Assembly (NCBI GenBank): GCA_947449135.1
Contig: CANFQO010000012.1
Location: forward strand, 1 to 62,135
Origin: Planctomycetaceae bacterium
Lineage (GTDB): Bacteria; Planctomycetota; Planctomycetia; Pirellulales; UBA1268
Length of the DNA: 62,135 nt
Reading direction: 5' to 3'
The position numbers and the translations under genes are program-made. Of the stretch, positions 38,476-46,383 are shown one piece after another. The notes beneath the pieces are model-generated. The model was not told the origin of the DNA. It made no database searches and was given only the letters and a program-made list of their open reading frames with translations. How positions within the stretch are numbered: the stretch's first letter is position 1; each line of letters begins with the position of its first letter.

Positions 38476-41108
38476 TGCGGCAGTTCCTGCCTGTCATCCT
38501 GATCCTGGCCGGCACGTCCGCCGCCGTGCGGGCGGAGGAGTCAGCAGCAGTGCCGCCGGATGTCCGGGCGACCCTCGCGGGCAGGTGTCTTGGCTGTCAC
38601 TCAGGCGACGCGGCGGAAGCAGGCGTTCGCCTCGACTGCGACACGATCGACTGGGCCGACCCCACTCAGGTCGATCTCTGGGGGCGGGTCGTGGCGGTGA
38701 TCGAAGACCGCCGGATGCCGCCGCCCGATGCGGATCCGGCCACGCTGGAAGAGCGGGCGGCACTCGTGTCGTTCCTCGATTCGCCCATCCTCGCCCACAC
38801 GCCCTTCGGCGGCACGCTGCCGCGGCGGCTCAGCCGGGACGAGTATGCCACCACGATCCGCCGGCTCTGCCACCTGCCGTCGTTCAACCTGCCGATCGGA
38901 TTTCCGCCCGACACGGAGCGACACGGCTTCGACAACCTCGCTGAGGGGCTCGTGCTCTCACCGGCGCACCTCGAAGCCTACGCCACGGTCGCCCGCGACG
39001 TGGCCGACGAGATCTTCCCGCCGCCGCGGCCGGCGGCCAGGCCCGCCCGCTGGGAGGCCGGGCCGCGTGATCTCGCGCTCAGTTTCTCGGCCGCCACAGT
39101 TCACGGAGATGCCCTCCGCCTCGCATCCCGCAGCGTCGACATCATGCGGAGTTGCACCTGGCCGAGCCGGATCGAGATGAAGGATTCGGGCACCTACACG
39201 ATCATCGTCGACGCCTCGCAGTTTCTCTCGCCCGAAGGGCACCGCTTCGCGGGGCCGATGAAACTTGAGGTCTATGCCCGGCCAGTGTCGGCCACCGATC
39301 GCTCGAAGGTCACGGCCTTCCGGCTACTCAACACGATCGAGGTCTCGTCCGAGTCGCCTGCCACGACGACGTTCGAGGCCGATCTCTACGAGGGCGACAC
39401 AGTGCTCTTTCGCTGGGCCAATGCGGAGATGACGCACGAATTCGAGGAGCTTGCCGACCAGATGGAGGCCTGGTTTCGTGACGACCCGCGGTTTCTCGCC
39501 GCCTGGCAGCAGGCGGTGTTTTCCTCTGGTCAGCCCGAAACCGCGCGGCTGCGCGGCCGCAACGGCTGGGACATCGTCTCCAAGCATTGGGCCGACCCGG
39601 CGCTCGATCTGGGCGACGCGACGATGGAGACGAAGAAGACGAAGCAGTTGATCGCCATCTGGCGGTCGATGGCCGGCACGTTCTCGCTCGCCGACGCGCT
39701 CTGCCACTTTTATCACGAGCGGGGTCCGGCGCTCCAGATTCATCGCGTCGTCATCGAGGGTCCGTCGAAGTCCATCGAGAGTCCGCGCGACCAAGCCCGG
39801 GCGACCGTGCGACGGAGGATCGTCGGCAACCGCCAGGACGGGCAGACTGACCGTGACGTCGCTCGCCGCATGCTCGAAACGTTCCTACCGCAGTCATTTC
39901 GCCGGCCCGTGAGCGATGCCACGGTGGAGAGTTTTCTCACCATCGCGACCCGGCACTGGGACGACGGCCATTCATTCGATGAAGGGATGCATCTGCTGCT
40001 GCGAAGCATTCTCGTCTCCCCCCGGTTCCTCTACCGCTGCGTCGAGCCACCGGATGCGGCTGGCAACCTCGACCAGTTCGACCTCGCGACACGGCTCTCC
40101 TTCTTCCTCACGCAGGGGCCACCGGACGGCACCCTCGTGGATCTCGCAACGCGGAATCGGCTCGGCGAGTCGTGGGTGCTCAAGCGGGAGGCGGAGCGGC
40201 TCATGCCGAAGGGGCCGACCGATCCCATGATCCGCAGCTTCGTAGGCCAGTGGCTCGACACGAAGTCGCTCCCGGGCATCATGCCCGATCCGAAGTTCAA
40301 TTTCGACGACGAGGCCACGGCCCTGGCCCGCCAGGAAACGGAAATGTTTTTCGCCGAGATCCTGACGAAGAACCTGCCGATGCGGACATTCATCGATCCC
40401 GACTTCACGTTCTCCTCGATCGCCTTCGTCCAGCGGAACTACGGCTTCACGCCCGCGGCAGCAAAGGAGGCGGCCCAGCCACTCTCGCAGAACGAACTCC
40501 GCCGGTTCCAGCGTCTCGCGATCGACCGCGGCGGCCGCTACGGCGGACTCCTCGGCCAGGCAGGGATCCTCATGGCGACGGCCAACGGGGTCGACACGCA
40601 GCCGGTGATCCGCGGCGCGTGGGTACTCGAAAACATCCTCGGCATGCCGTCGCCTCCCCCGCCGAAGAACGTGCCGGCCCTCACGCCCGATACCAAGGGG
40701 GCGAAGACACCGCGCGACCTCCTTGCCGCCCACACGCGGGAGACGAGTTGTGCCCTCTGCCACGCCCGGATCGATCCCATCGGCTTCGCGCTCGAGAACT
40801 ACGACCCGGTGGGCCGTTGGCGGACAAAGTGGCCGGGCACCGAGGCCACGATCGACGCCTCCGGCACGCTGCCGGACGGCACCCTGGTGAAGAACCCTGT
40901 TGAATTTAAGGCCTGGCTCGTGGCGAACATCGACCTCTTCTCTACGTGCATCGCGGAGAAGCTCATGACCTACGCAACCGGTCGCCTGCCCAACTACGCC
41001 GAGCGGCGCGAGATCGAGAAGCTCGTGCGGGCCAACCGTGAGGCGGGCAAGGGATTCCGGGATCTCTTTCTCGACCTCGTCGACAGCCGCACGTTCCGCG
41101 CGCGGTGA
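38475..41108 (+). CDS. DUF1587/1592/1588/1585 planctomycete cytochrome
   Basis: 877 residues. A signal peptide (residues 1-21) precedes a cytochrome domain with CLGCH at 38-42. DUF1587 follows (LSRDEYATTIRRLC near 118), then DUF1595/DUF1592 and DUF1588 with a second CxxCH (CALCHARIDPIGFALENYDP), then DUF1585 at the C-terminus (DLVDSRTFRAR). It shares one base with the DUF1552 stop, the usual partner. The two proteins probably work together in the periplasm; their reaction is unknown. Confidence 0.87.
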   Translation: MRQFLPVILILAGTSAAVRAEESAAVPPDVRATLAGRCLGCHSGDAAEAGVRLDCDTIDWADPTQVDLWGRVVAVIEDRRMPPPDADPATLEERAALVSFLDSPILAHTPFGGTLPRRLSRDEYATTIRRLCHLPSFNLPIGFPPDTERHGFDNLAEGLVLSPAHLEAYATVARDVADEIFPPPRPAARPARWEAGPRDLALSFSAATVHGDALRLASRSVDIMRSCTWPSRIEMKDSGTYTIIVDASQFLSPEGHRFAGPMKLEVYARPVSATDRSKVTAFRLLNTIEVSSESPATTTFEADLYEGDTVLFRWANAEMTHEFEELADQMEAWFRDDPRFLAAWQQAVFSSGQPETARLRGRNGWDIVSKHWADPALDLGDATMETKKTKQLIAIWRSMAGTFSLADALCHFYHERGPALQIHRVVIEGPSKSIESPRDQARATVRRRIVGNRQDGQTDRDVARRMLETFLPQSFRRPVSDATVESFLTIATRHWDDGHSFDEGMHLLLRSILVSPRFLYRCVEPPDAAGNLDQFDLATRLSFFLTQGPPDGTLVDLATRNRLGESWVLKREAERLMPKGPTDPMIRSFVGQWLDTKSLPGIMPDPKFNFDDEATALARQETEMFFAEILTKNLPMRTFIDPDFTFSSIAFVQRNYGFTPAAAKEAAQPLSQNELRRFQRLAIDRGGRYGGLLGQAGILMATANGVDTQPVIRGAWVLENILGMPSPPPPKNVPALTPDTKGAKTPRDLLAAHTRETSCALCHARIDPIGFALENYDPVGRWRTKWPGTEATIDASGTLPDGTLVKNPVEFKAWLVANIDLFSTCIAEKLMTYATGRLPNYAERREIEKLVRANREAGKGFRDLFLDLVDSRTFRAR

Positions 41109-41275
41109 CTGCGGCCGATGCCGCAGCGGCGTTGTCGTGAGGGCCAAGCCATCCAAGGCCTTTTCCAGCCTGCGCACTTCCGGTTCACAGAGAGCAGGTC
41201 TTGGGTTGGTGCTCACTGGGATCGGGATCCCTTAGGTCCACCAACACCCCGTCTCACGCCCTCCCAAACCCCACC
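41109..41275. other. Intergenic region with a 7-bp hairpin
   Basis: No gene is visible. A perfect short hairpin, CTGCGGC-CGAT-GCCGCAG at 41109-41126, follows the cytochrome stop directly, but it has no T-run, so its terminator role is uncertain. The remainder leads into the tRNA-derived repeat. Confidence 0.4.
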
Positions 41276-41385
41276 GAGTTTGGGTTCGGAATGGGTTTGG
41301 CACTTTGTCCTCTCCGAAAATCGTCAAAAACCACTAGGCCCGGTGTGATTCGAACACACGACCAAGGGATTATGAGGACGAAAGC
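41276..41385 (-). repeat. tRNA 3'-half repeat, copy 1
   Basis: Nt 41335-41376 are identical to the 3' 42 nt of the tRNA at 46811-46883, stopping in its anticodon loop. To the left, about 59 bp matches the sequence downstream of that tRNA with two substitutions and one indel. To the right, nine bases (GACGAAAGC) match copy 2 but not the intact tRNA. Confidence 0.9.
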
Positions 41386-41442
41386 AGCTGATTGCGAACC
41401 GATTGGGGATTTCGGGGTGGTCTGAGTTTCGCGTGAGGATAC

Positions 41443-41868
41443 TTAATCCCAGATACGGCCCACTCCGTACTGTTCAAACACGGAGTCGGCACTGACGATC
41501 GGGATCCCTTCTACGAGACATTGAGCCGCCAGAAGCCTGTCAAAAGGATCTCTGTGATGGAACGGCAACGCCATCTGCCGGTCAGCGACTTCCAGGGTGA
41601 TGGGCGACACCACCAGGGCAAGATCAATCAAGGCTTTTTCCATCCATGTGCGGTACGGCAGGGACAGAGAGAGCTTTCCCAACCCAACCTTGATGGAGAG
41701 TTCCCAGATGGTTCCGACACTGACGAGCAGCTCGTTGGCGGGGTCTTCCAAAACAGCGATGGCACGAAGCCCAAGTTTGCGTGGGTCATCCAACGCCCAG
41801 ATCAACGAGTGGGCATCAACCAGTGCCTCATCGCGTGTACTCCTTGAAGTCCTCCAATGGGGCATCAA
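41443..41868 (-). CDS. VapC-like PIN toxin with disrupted start
   Basis: The open frame spans up to 141 residues and contains a full PIN domain: VDAHSLIWALDDP, WELSIKVGLG, HHRDPFDRLLAAQ and SADSVFEQYG supply the acidic residues of a VapC RNase. The natural start, however, appears to be the ATG at 41831, which overlaps the antitoxin stop (ATGA) and has AAGGAG 8 nt upstream; its frame (MRHW...) stops after 9 codons. One added base after ATGAGGC would give MR-LVDAH. As it stands, translation must begin at 41868 or 41865, inside the antitoxin. Probably a frameshifted toxin. Confidence 0.7.
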   Translation of the reverse strand: MMPHWRTSRSTRDEALVDAHSLIWALDDPRKLGLRAIAVLEDPANELLVSVGTIWELSIKVGLGKLSLSLPYRTWMEKALIDLALVVSPITLEVADRQMALPFHHRDPFDRLLAAQCLVEGIPIVSADSVFEQYGVGRIWD

Positions 41869-42064
41869 AGTCTGGAGCCATATACAGCACGGAACCCTTC
41901 ATCGTTCCCAACTGCCTGGCTGTCTTCTTGGCACCAACGGGGGTGGGAACAATTCGGGCGACCGGTTGGTCGTTCTCGGTGATCACTACCTCTTCGCCCG
42001 GCGAAAGTCGATGAATGAGGTCGGTCAGCCTCGTTTGTGCCTCTTGGATAGTCACCGTTGTCAT
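41828..42064 (-). CDS. Phd/YefM-family antitoxin
   Basis: 78 residues, with AAGGAG upstream of the ATG. The N-terminus MTTVTIQEAQTRLTDLIHRL and GEEVVITENDQPVARIVP match Phd/YefM DNA-binding antitoxins, and the C-terminal LEDFKEYTR is the usual toxin-binding tail. It precedes the VapC-like gene with a 4-nt overlap. The antitoxin appears intact even though the toxin start is disrupted. Confidence 0.85.
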   Translation of the reverse strand: MTTVTIQEAQTRLTDLIHRLSPGEEVVITENDQPVARIVPTPVGAKKTARQLGTMKGSVLYMAPDFDAPLEDFKEYTR

Positions 42065-42187
42065 GTCCCAATCTCCTTTTCCACCATTCTAGCACGAGGT
42101 GAGACGTGTCGTTCCGTGGACGCACGGCCGGATTTCCTAGGGGTAGAACAAGTCTGCCTGGCCTCCACAGCGGCTCTTTCTGACTGG

Positions 42188-42907
42188 CTACAGGCCGTTG
42201 TAGGCCCACTCCGGCAGAAGTCGCAGAAGCCATGCAATGAGTCGCCATCGTTTTGTCACGTAGGCGTGTTTGTGCCGGCGGCGGATCGCTCGGAGGATCT
42301 GCTCGCAGGCGACATCGACAGGGGCGACCCAAAAGAGACCGTCCCCCTTCGCCATGGCAGTATCAATGAATCCCGCCTGGATATCGGTGATGTGGATGGG
42401 GAGCTTTTGCTTAGCGACCTTGTGTCGCAAAGCCTGCAGGTATCGAGCAACGAATGCCTTCGACGCCCCATAGGCCGGAGCACGTCCATCGGCCTTGATG
42501 CCGGCGATGGACGAAATTCCGACGAGGTGGCCGCTGCCCAGTGCGATGAAGTGTCGCATCGCCACGCCGGCCATCGCTGCGAATCCGGTCACATTGACCG
42601 CAATCGTCTCGGCTTCCGGAGGCCAGGCAAAGTCGGGATTCTCATGCCCGATACCAGCCGTAATGATCACGAGATCAACACCGCCCATGTCCTGAAGCAG
42701 ATCGCCAAGGATTTCCATCGCAGAGCGGCAGTCGGCGATATCTGCCACGCGAGTGAAGGTCGTGGTCGGAAGCGAGGCGGCGAGCATTCGCAGGTTCTCA
42801 TCCCGCCGTGCGACGAGGCCGAGGGTGTAGCCCTGCTGAGCGAGTGCCTTCGCCAAACCGGCACCGATCCCCGAAGACGCCCCAATGATGACGGCGGACT
42901 GGCCCAC
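42188..42907 (-). CDS. Short-chain dehydrogenase/reductase
   Basis: 239 residues from a GTG at 42907, chosen because AAGGA lies about 7 nt upstream; the more distal ATG at 42976 falls inside the tRNA-linked repeat. The Rossmann motif is GASSGIGAGLA (TGxxxGIG class), then DLVIITAGIG, GISSIAGIKA and the catalytic YGASKAF (YxxxK). It should use NAD(P)H on an unknown substrate. The C-terminus has a hydrophobic stretch (WRLIAWLLRLLPEW), which may bind membrane. The first 60 nt of this gene are duplicated at 46662-46721. Confidence 0.85.
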   Translation of the reverse strand: MGQSAVIIGASSGIGAGLAKALAQQGYTLGLVARRDENLRMLAASLPTTTFTRVADIADCRSAMEILGDLLQDMGGVDLVIITAGIGHENPDFAWPPEAETIAVNVTGFAAMAGVAMRHFIALGSGHLVGISSIAGIKADGRAPAYGASKAFVARYLQALRHKVAKQKLPIHITDIQAGFIDTAMAKGDGLFWVAPVDVACEQILRAIRRRHKHAYVTKRWRLIAWLLRLLPEWAYNGL

Positions 42908-43038
42908 GACTCGTTCCTTTTTACCCGACGGCACCCGAGTTATGGGTTCGGAATGGGTTTGGCACTTTGTCCTCACCGAAAATCGTCAAAAACAACTAGG
43001 CCCGGTGTGATTCGAACACACGACCAAGGGATTATGAG
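42848..43038 (-). repeat. 191-bp direct repeat, left copy (SDR start plus tRNA 3' half)
   Basis: Matches nt 46662-46852 with two substitutions over 191 bp (offset 3,814). It contains the first 60 nt and ribosome site of the dehydrogenase, the intergenic flank, and a 42-nt tRNA 3' fragment (42997-43038). After the tRNA part, GACGAAAGC follows, as in copy 1. Confidence 0.92.
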
Positions 43039-43177
43039 GACGAAAGCCCACTTGGACTAAATCTTCAGAAAAACCGAGCGGTTTCCGGTTCCGCCCGTGC
43101 AGGCGTGCGGTTTCGGAAAAAAGCTGGACCACGTCACAACCTTCTCGGAATCGTTTGCAAATCGTCTCGTTTTGCCC

Positions 43178-43199
43178 GTTATGGGGTTAACCCCATAAC
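43178..43199. repeat. Perfect 22-bp palindrome
   Basis: The sequence GTTATGGGGTT is followed directly by its exact reverse complement AACCCCATAAC. No T-run follows on either strand, so it is not an obvious terminator. It lies 20 bp past the end of the 62-residue minus-strand gene. It may be a protein-binding site. Confidence 0.7.
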
Positions 43200-43218
43200 C
43201 GCCACTGAAGCCCGCCCC

Positions 43219-43407
43219 CTACTTCTTCGGGATATAGGCGTTGACGCCCACGATCACTTTCTTGCCGTCCACCACGCAGTCGGTCTCTTTGTTGCCGTAG
43301 GTCGATGCGACCACCAGCGTCTTGCCGCTGGCAGACTTCTCAGGTTTGGCGTTCAAGGGGATCCTGAGAACAAGCTCGTCACCTACGATTTTTGCTGAAA
43401 ACGCCAT
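43219..43407 (-). CDS. 62-residue hypothetical protein
   Basis: Start ATG 43407 (MAFSAKIVGDELVLRIPLN), with AAGGA about 11 nt upstream. It is a small beta-rich protein: alternating hydrophobic residues in VGDELVLRIPL, LVVASTYGN and KKVIVGVNAYIPKK suggest three or four strands. I do not recognise the family. It lies inside the tRNA-bounded cargo segment, divergent from the DUF4160/DUF2442 pair. Codon pattern and length support a real gene. Confidence 0.55.
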   Translation of the reverse strand: MAFSAKIVGDELVLRIPLNAKPEKSASGKTLVVASTYGNKETDCVVDGKKVIVGVNAYIPKK

Positions 43408-43502
43408 TATTCCAGTCCTTGGACGGGTTGGGGTGAAGATCGAATCGCCCAGTCTACGACTCTCGATTAGAATTCCGGGCAGTAGTAGCACGGAACACTT
43501 GC

Positions 43503-43741
43503 ATGACACCAACAGTCTTTCGGGAGGGACCATCCGGTTCTTTTTCTTCTCCAGGGAAGAAACAAGAATGCACGTTCATGTGTCCCATCCGGATGGCGAG
43601 GCGAAGTTTTGGCTGAAGCCTGAAGTCGAGCTGGCAACCCAGACGGGCTTGGCGAAGCACGTTGTCGGTGAGGCACAACAACTGGTCGAAGACCATCTGC
43701 AGGAGATCATCGATGCCTGGGACAAGCACTTTCCCGGTTGA
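43503..43741 (+). pseudogene. DUF4160 gene with a 1-nt frameshift
   Basis: The ATG at 43503 opens MTPTVFREGP, the standard DUF4160 start, then the frame is lost. The continuation RFFFFSREETRMHVHVSHP, DGEAKFWL and IDAWDKHF lies in another frame. Adding one base near nt 43533 (ATCC to ATTCC) joins them into a complete protein of about 80 residues. DUF4160 genes commonly pair with DUF2442, which follows here with a 29-nt overlap. A short in-frame product from ATG 43570 is possible. Confidence 0.75.
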
Positions 43742-43970
43742 AGTCACCAACGTGTCGCGGCACGGCTTGTGGCTATTGGTCGGTGACGAGGAATTGTTCC
43801 TGCCATTCGAGCAGTTTCCGTGGTTTCGTGACGCCAGTATCGAGGAGATTTCGGTCGTTGAGCGTCAGACCGCCGACCATCTGTACTGGTCCCTCCTCGA
43901 TATCGACTTGTCTGTTGAGTCGATTCGCAATCCTGCCGCGTTTCCCCTCGTTGCCAGGAGGCAGCGATGA
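43713..43970 (+). CDS. DUF2442 protein
   Basis: 85 residues from the ATG at 43713, with AGGAG (43701-43705) about 7 nt upstream. The text VEVTNVSRHGLWLLVGDEE, FLPFEQFPWFRDA and LYWSLLDIDLSVESIRNP is typical of DUF2442. These proteins pair with DUF4160 in predicted toxin-antitoxin-like modules; which partner is toxic is not settled. It appears full length while the DUF4160 gene in front is frameshifted. Confidence 0.85.
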   Translation: MPGTSTFPVEVTNVSRHGLWLLVGDEELFLPFEQFPWFRDASIEEISVVERQTADHLYWSLLDIDLSVESIRNPAAFPLVARRQR

Positions 43971-44629
43971 GCATGTCGATCTGCCGTTGCCGCAAGCCAA
44001 CGGCTATGACCACGGATACATGGTGGTCCGGATCGTGGGGCTGACAGCCTTTCGCCTCCGGGCTATTCTCTCGCGACATGTACGGATCCTTCGCGCAACA
44101 AATTGCCATCACGACGTATGGCAACGCCTTCCTCGCCGGGATGCGTGGCGTGGGAGAAGTTCTATCCGTCCAACGACACGTTCACATATTGTGAATCCGT
44201 CCGGTTCGTCGACCGAACACCGGACAAAAGCTGGGAGCAGCGTCAGCCGCACGCTAATTAAGCTTCGAGGCGATACGTCAGCAGGGGGAAGCGTTATAGG
44301 CGGTGGCGTTCTTGCTGCAGGTGGATACGGCCTTGCAACAGCTGGGGCATCAGTGGCGGCGTCAATCGCAGCTTCGAATGCTGCTGCCTTAGCAGCTTAT
44401 ACGGCCGCCACTGGTAGTGCAGCTACATCGGCATCCTTGTTAGGGCTAGCGGGAATGGCGGCCGACGCCGTGGCCTCGTCGCCGGCGGATTCTGCTACAG
44501 GATGCTCTTGGACGAATCATGCATCGCTCGTGAGTCGCAGAATTCACCGGCTCCTGCGCGTGCCACCGACCGGCTCCACACCGTTCGGATATGCTGTCAG
44601 CAATCGACACGGTTCGCAGGGAATGTCTC
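43971..44629. other. Gene-poor region with possible decayed coding
   Basis: No complete gene fits. A frame near 44079 reads MYGSFAQQIAITTYGNAF; a different frame from the ATG at 44118 encodes 47 residues including EKFYPSNDTFTYCESVRF; a third, at about 44270-44480, is a Gly/Ala-rich hydrophobic stretch (GGGVLAAGGYGLATAG). Bases here are less GC-biased at third positions than in neighbours. It may be the remains of one or two transferred genes. Confidence 0.4.
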
Positions 44630-45397
44630 ATGAAAATCGTCATCCACGAGGATCGGGCGGCCATGGGTAGGGCGGCGGCTGCCGAGGCGGCCATCACCCT
44701 CAAGGCGGCGTGCGATCGCAAGGGGTCGGCCACCCTCGTCGTCGCCACGGGCTCGTCGCAGTTCGAGGTGCTGGCGGCGCTTGGCACCACGGCGGGCATC
44801 CCATGGGATGTCATCACCATCTATCACCTCGACGAATATGTCGGCCTCTCACCCGACCATCCGGCGAGCTTCCGCCGCTACCTGCGGGAGCGGTTCATCG
44901 ACCGGCTGCCCATCCGGCCCAAGGCTTTTCATGAGGTTGGCGTCGAGGCCGATCCGGTGGCCGAATGCCGCCGGCTCGCCGCACTCGTGCCGCCGGACGA
45001 TTTTGATGTGTCGATGATCGGCATCGGCGAAAATGCCCACGTGGCATTTAACGATCCGCCCGCCGACTTCGAGACGACGGCACCGTATCTGGTCGTGTCG
45101 CTTGACGAACCGTGCCGACGACAGCAGGTGGGAGAAGGCTGGTTTCCGTCGCTCGAGAGCGTGCCCACGCAGGCGCTGTCGATGTCGATCCGCCGGATTC
45201 TCGCCAGCCGCTCGATCGTTTGTTCCGTGCCCGATCAGCGGAAGGCCGAGGCGGTGCGGGCTGCCGTCGAGGGACCGCTCACTCCCAGCGTGCCCGGCTC
45301 AATCCTGCGAACGCACCCACATTGCAGCCTGCACCTCGACCGCGAAGCGGCGTCGCTGTTGTCGGACTTTCATCGCGGCCAGGCTGCATCGGCCTGA
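44630..45397 (+). CDS. nagB: Glucosamine-6-phosphate deaminase NagB
   Basis: 255 residues from the ATG at 44630, with AGGGAA upstream. It converts glucosamine-6-phosphate to fructose-6-phosphate and ammonia in the cytoplasm. Motifs: VVATGSSQFEVLAAL (phosphate-binding loop), IYHLDEYVGLS (catalytic Asp), MIGIGENAHVAFNDPP (catalytic His and Glu/Asp loop) and a C-terminal VPGSILRTHPHCSLHLD. nagA follows 41 nt downstream, giving the last two steps of GlcNAc-6-phosphate use. Confidence 0.9.
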   Translation: MKIVIHEDRAAMGRAAAAEAAITLKAACDRKGSATLVVATGSSQFEVLAALGTTAGIPWDVITIYHLDEYVGLSPDHPASFRRYLRERFIDRLPIRPKAFHEVGVEADPVAECRRLAALVPPDDFDVSMIGIGENAHVAFNDPPADFETTAPYLVVSLDEPCRRQQVGEGWFPSLESVPTQALSMSIRRILASRSIVCSVPDQRKAEAVRAAVEGPLTPSVPGSILRTHPHCSLHLDREAASLLSDFHRGQAASA

Positions 45398-45438
45398 AGC
45401 CCGCGACCGTGCATGGCTTTGCACGACGGAACATATTC

Positions 45439-46365
45439 ATGACACATCCCCTCGACCTTCAGCTCAACGGCTTCAAGGGCGTCGACTTCAACTCCAACGA
45501 TCTCGGTCTCGACCTCATGCGGCAGGCCTGCGCCGCGGTGCGCCGTGACGGTGGCGGCCGGATGCTCGCCACCATCATCACCGATCGGCTCGACCGGATG
45601 ACGGCGAGAATCGAAAGGCTCGCGGCACTGCACGCCGAGGACGAGTCGGTTTGCGAGGTGATGGCAGGCATCCACATCGAGGGGCCGTTCATCAGCCCGC
45701 TGCCCGGCTTTGTGGGCGCCCATCCGCACGAGCACGTCCTGCCGGCGAGCGTCGATGCCGCGAAGCGGCTGGTCGATGCGGGCCGTGGGCTCGTGAGGCT
45801 CGTGACGCTCGCGCCCGAGCACGATGCGGGCCACGCCACCACCCGGTGGCTTGCCCAGCAGGGCATTCTCGTGTCGGCCGGTCATTGCGATCCGTCACGG
45901 GCCGTGCTGAACGACGCCATCGATGCCGGGCTCTCCTGCTTCACGCATCTGGGCAACGGCTGCCCGCTCATGCTCCATCGCCACGACAACGTCATCCAGC
46001 GTGTGCTGGCTGCCGATCGATTGCGTTGGGTGATGGTGATCGCCGACGGCGTGCACCTGCCGCCGATGGTTCTACGAACCATCATCCGCCACGTAGGGAT
46101 CGATCGCATGATCGCCGTGACCGATGCCACGGCCGCTGCCGGCATGGGGACGGGCCGTTATCTGTTGGCGGGGCAGGACGTCGTGGTGGGTGAGGAAGGG
46201 GCGGCGTGGGCTCCGGATCGGTCGCACCTCGTCGGGTCGACGGCGACGATGGCGGATATCCGTGGCGTGTTGTGCCATGCCGTCGGTCTCAGTGACTCCG
46301 ACGTGGATCGACTCACGGTCGAAAACCCGATGCGGGCGATCAGTGTTGAGGCAAGCATGTCGTGA
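45439..46365 (+). CDS. nagA: N-acetylglucosamine-6-phosphate deacetylase NagA, short form
   Basis: 308 residues from the ATG at 45439 (MTHPLDLQLNGFKGVDF), shorter than the usual 380 or so because the N-terminal beta-sandwich half seen in most NagA proteins is absent. The barrel carries the usual metal and catalytic residues: GIHIEGPFIS (Glu), VSAGHCDP (His), CFTHLGNG (His) and VTDATAAAG (catalytic Asp). It removes acetate from GlcNAc-6-phosphate to feed NagB, its upstream neighbour. The C-terminal strand returning to the missing domain is also brief. Confidence 0.85.
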   Translation: MTHPLDLQLNGFKGVDFNSNDLGLDLMRQACAAVRRDGGGRMLATIITDRLDRMTARIERLAALHAEDESVCEVMAGIHIEGPFISPLPGFVGAHPHEHVLPASVDAAKRLVDAGRGLVRLVTLAPEHDAGHATTRWLAQQGILVSAGHCDPSRAVLNDAIDAGLSCFTHLGNGCPLMLHRHDNVIQRVLAADRLRWVMVIADGVHLPPMVLRTIIRHVGIDRMIAVTDATAAAGMGTGRYLLAGQDVVVGEEGAAWAPDRSHLVGSTATMADIRGVLCHAVGLSDSDVDRLTVENPMRAISVEASMS

Positions 46366-46383
46366 GAGTGGCTCTGAGTACCG

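Noticed and set aside
43738-44670. A 310-codon plus-strand frame across DUF2442 and the start of nagB
   Set aside because: The first part is a shifted reading of DUF2442 and the last part of nagB; only a short Gly/Ala-rich middle might be real remnant coding.
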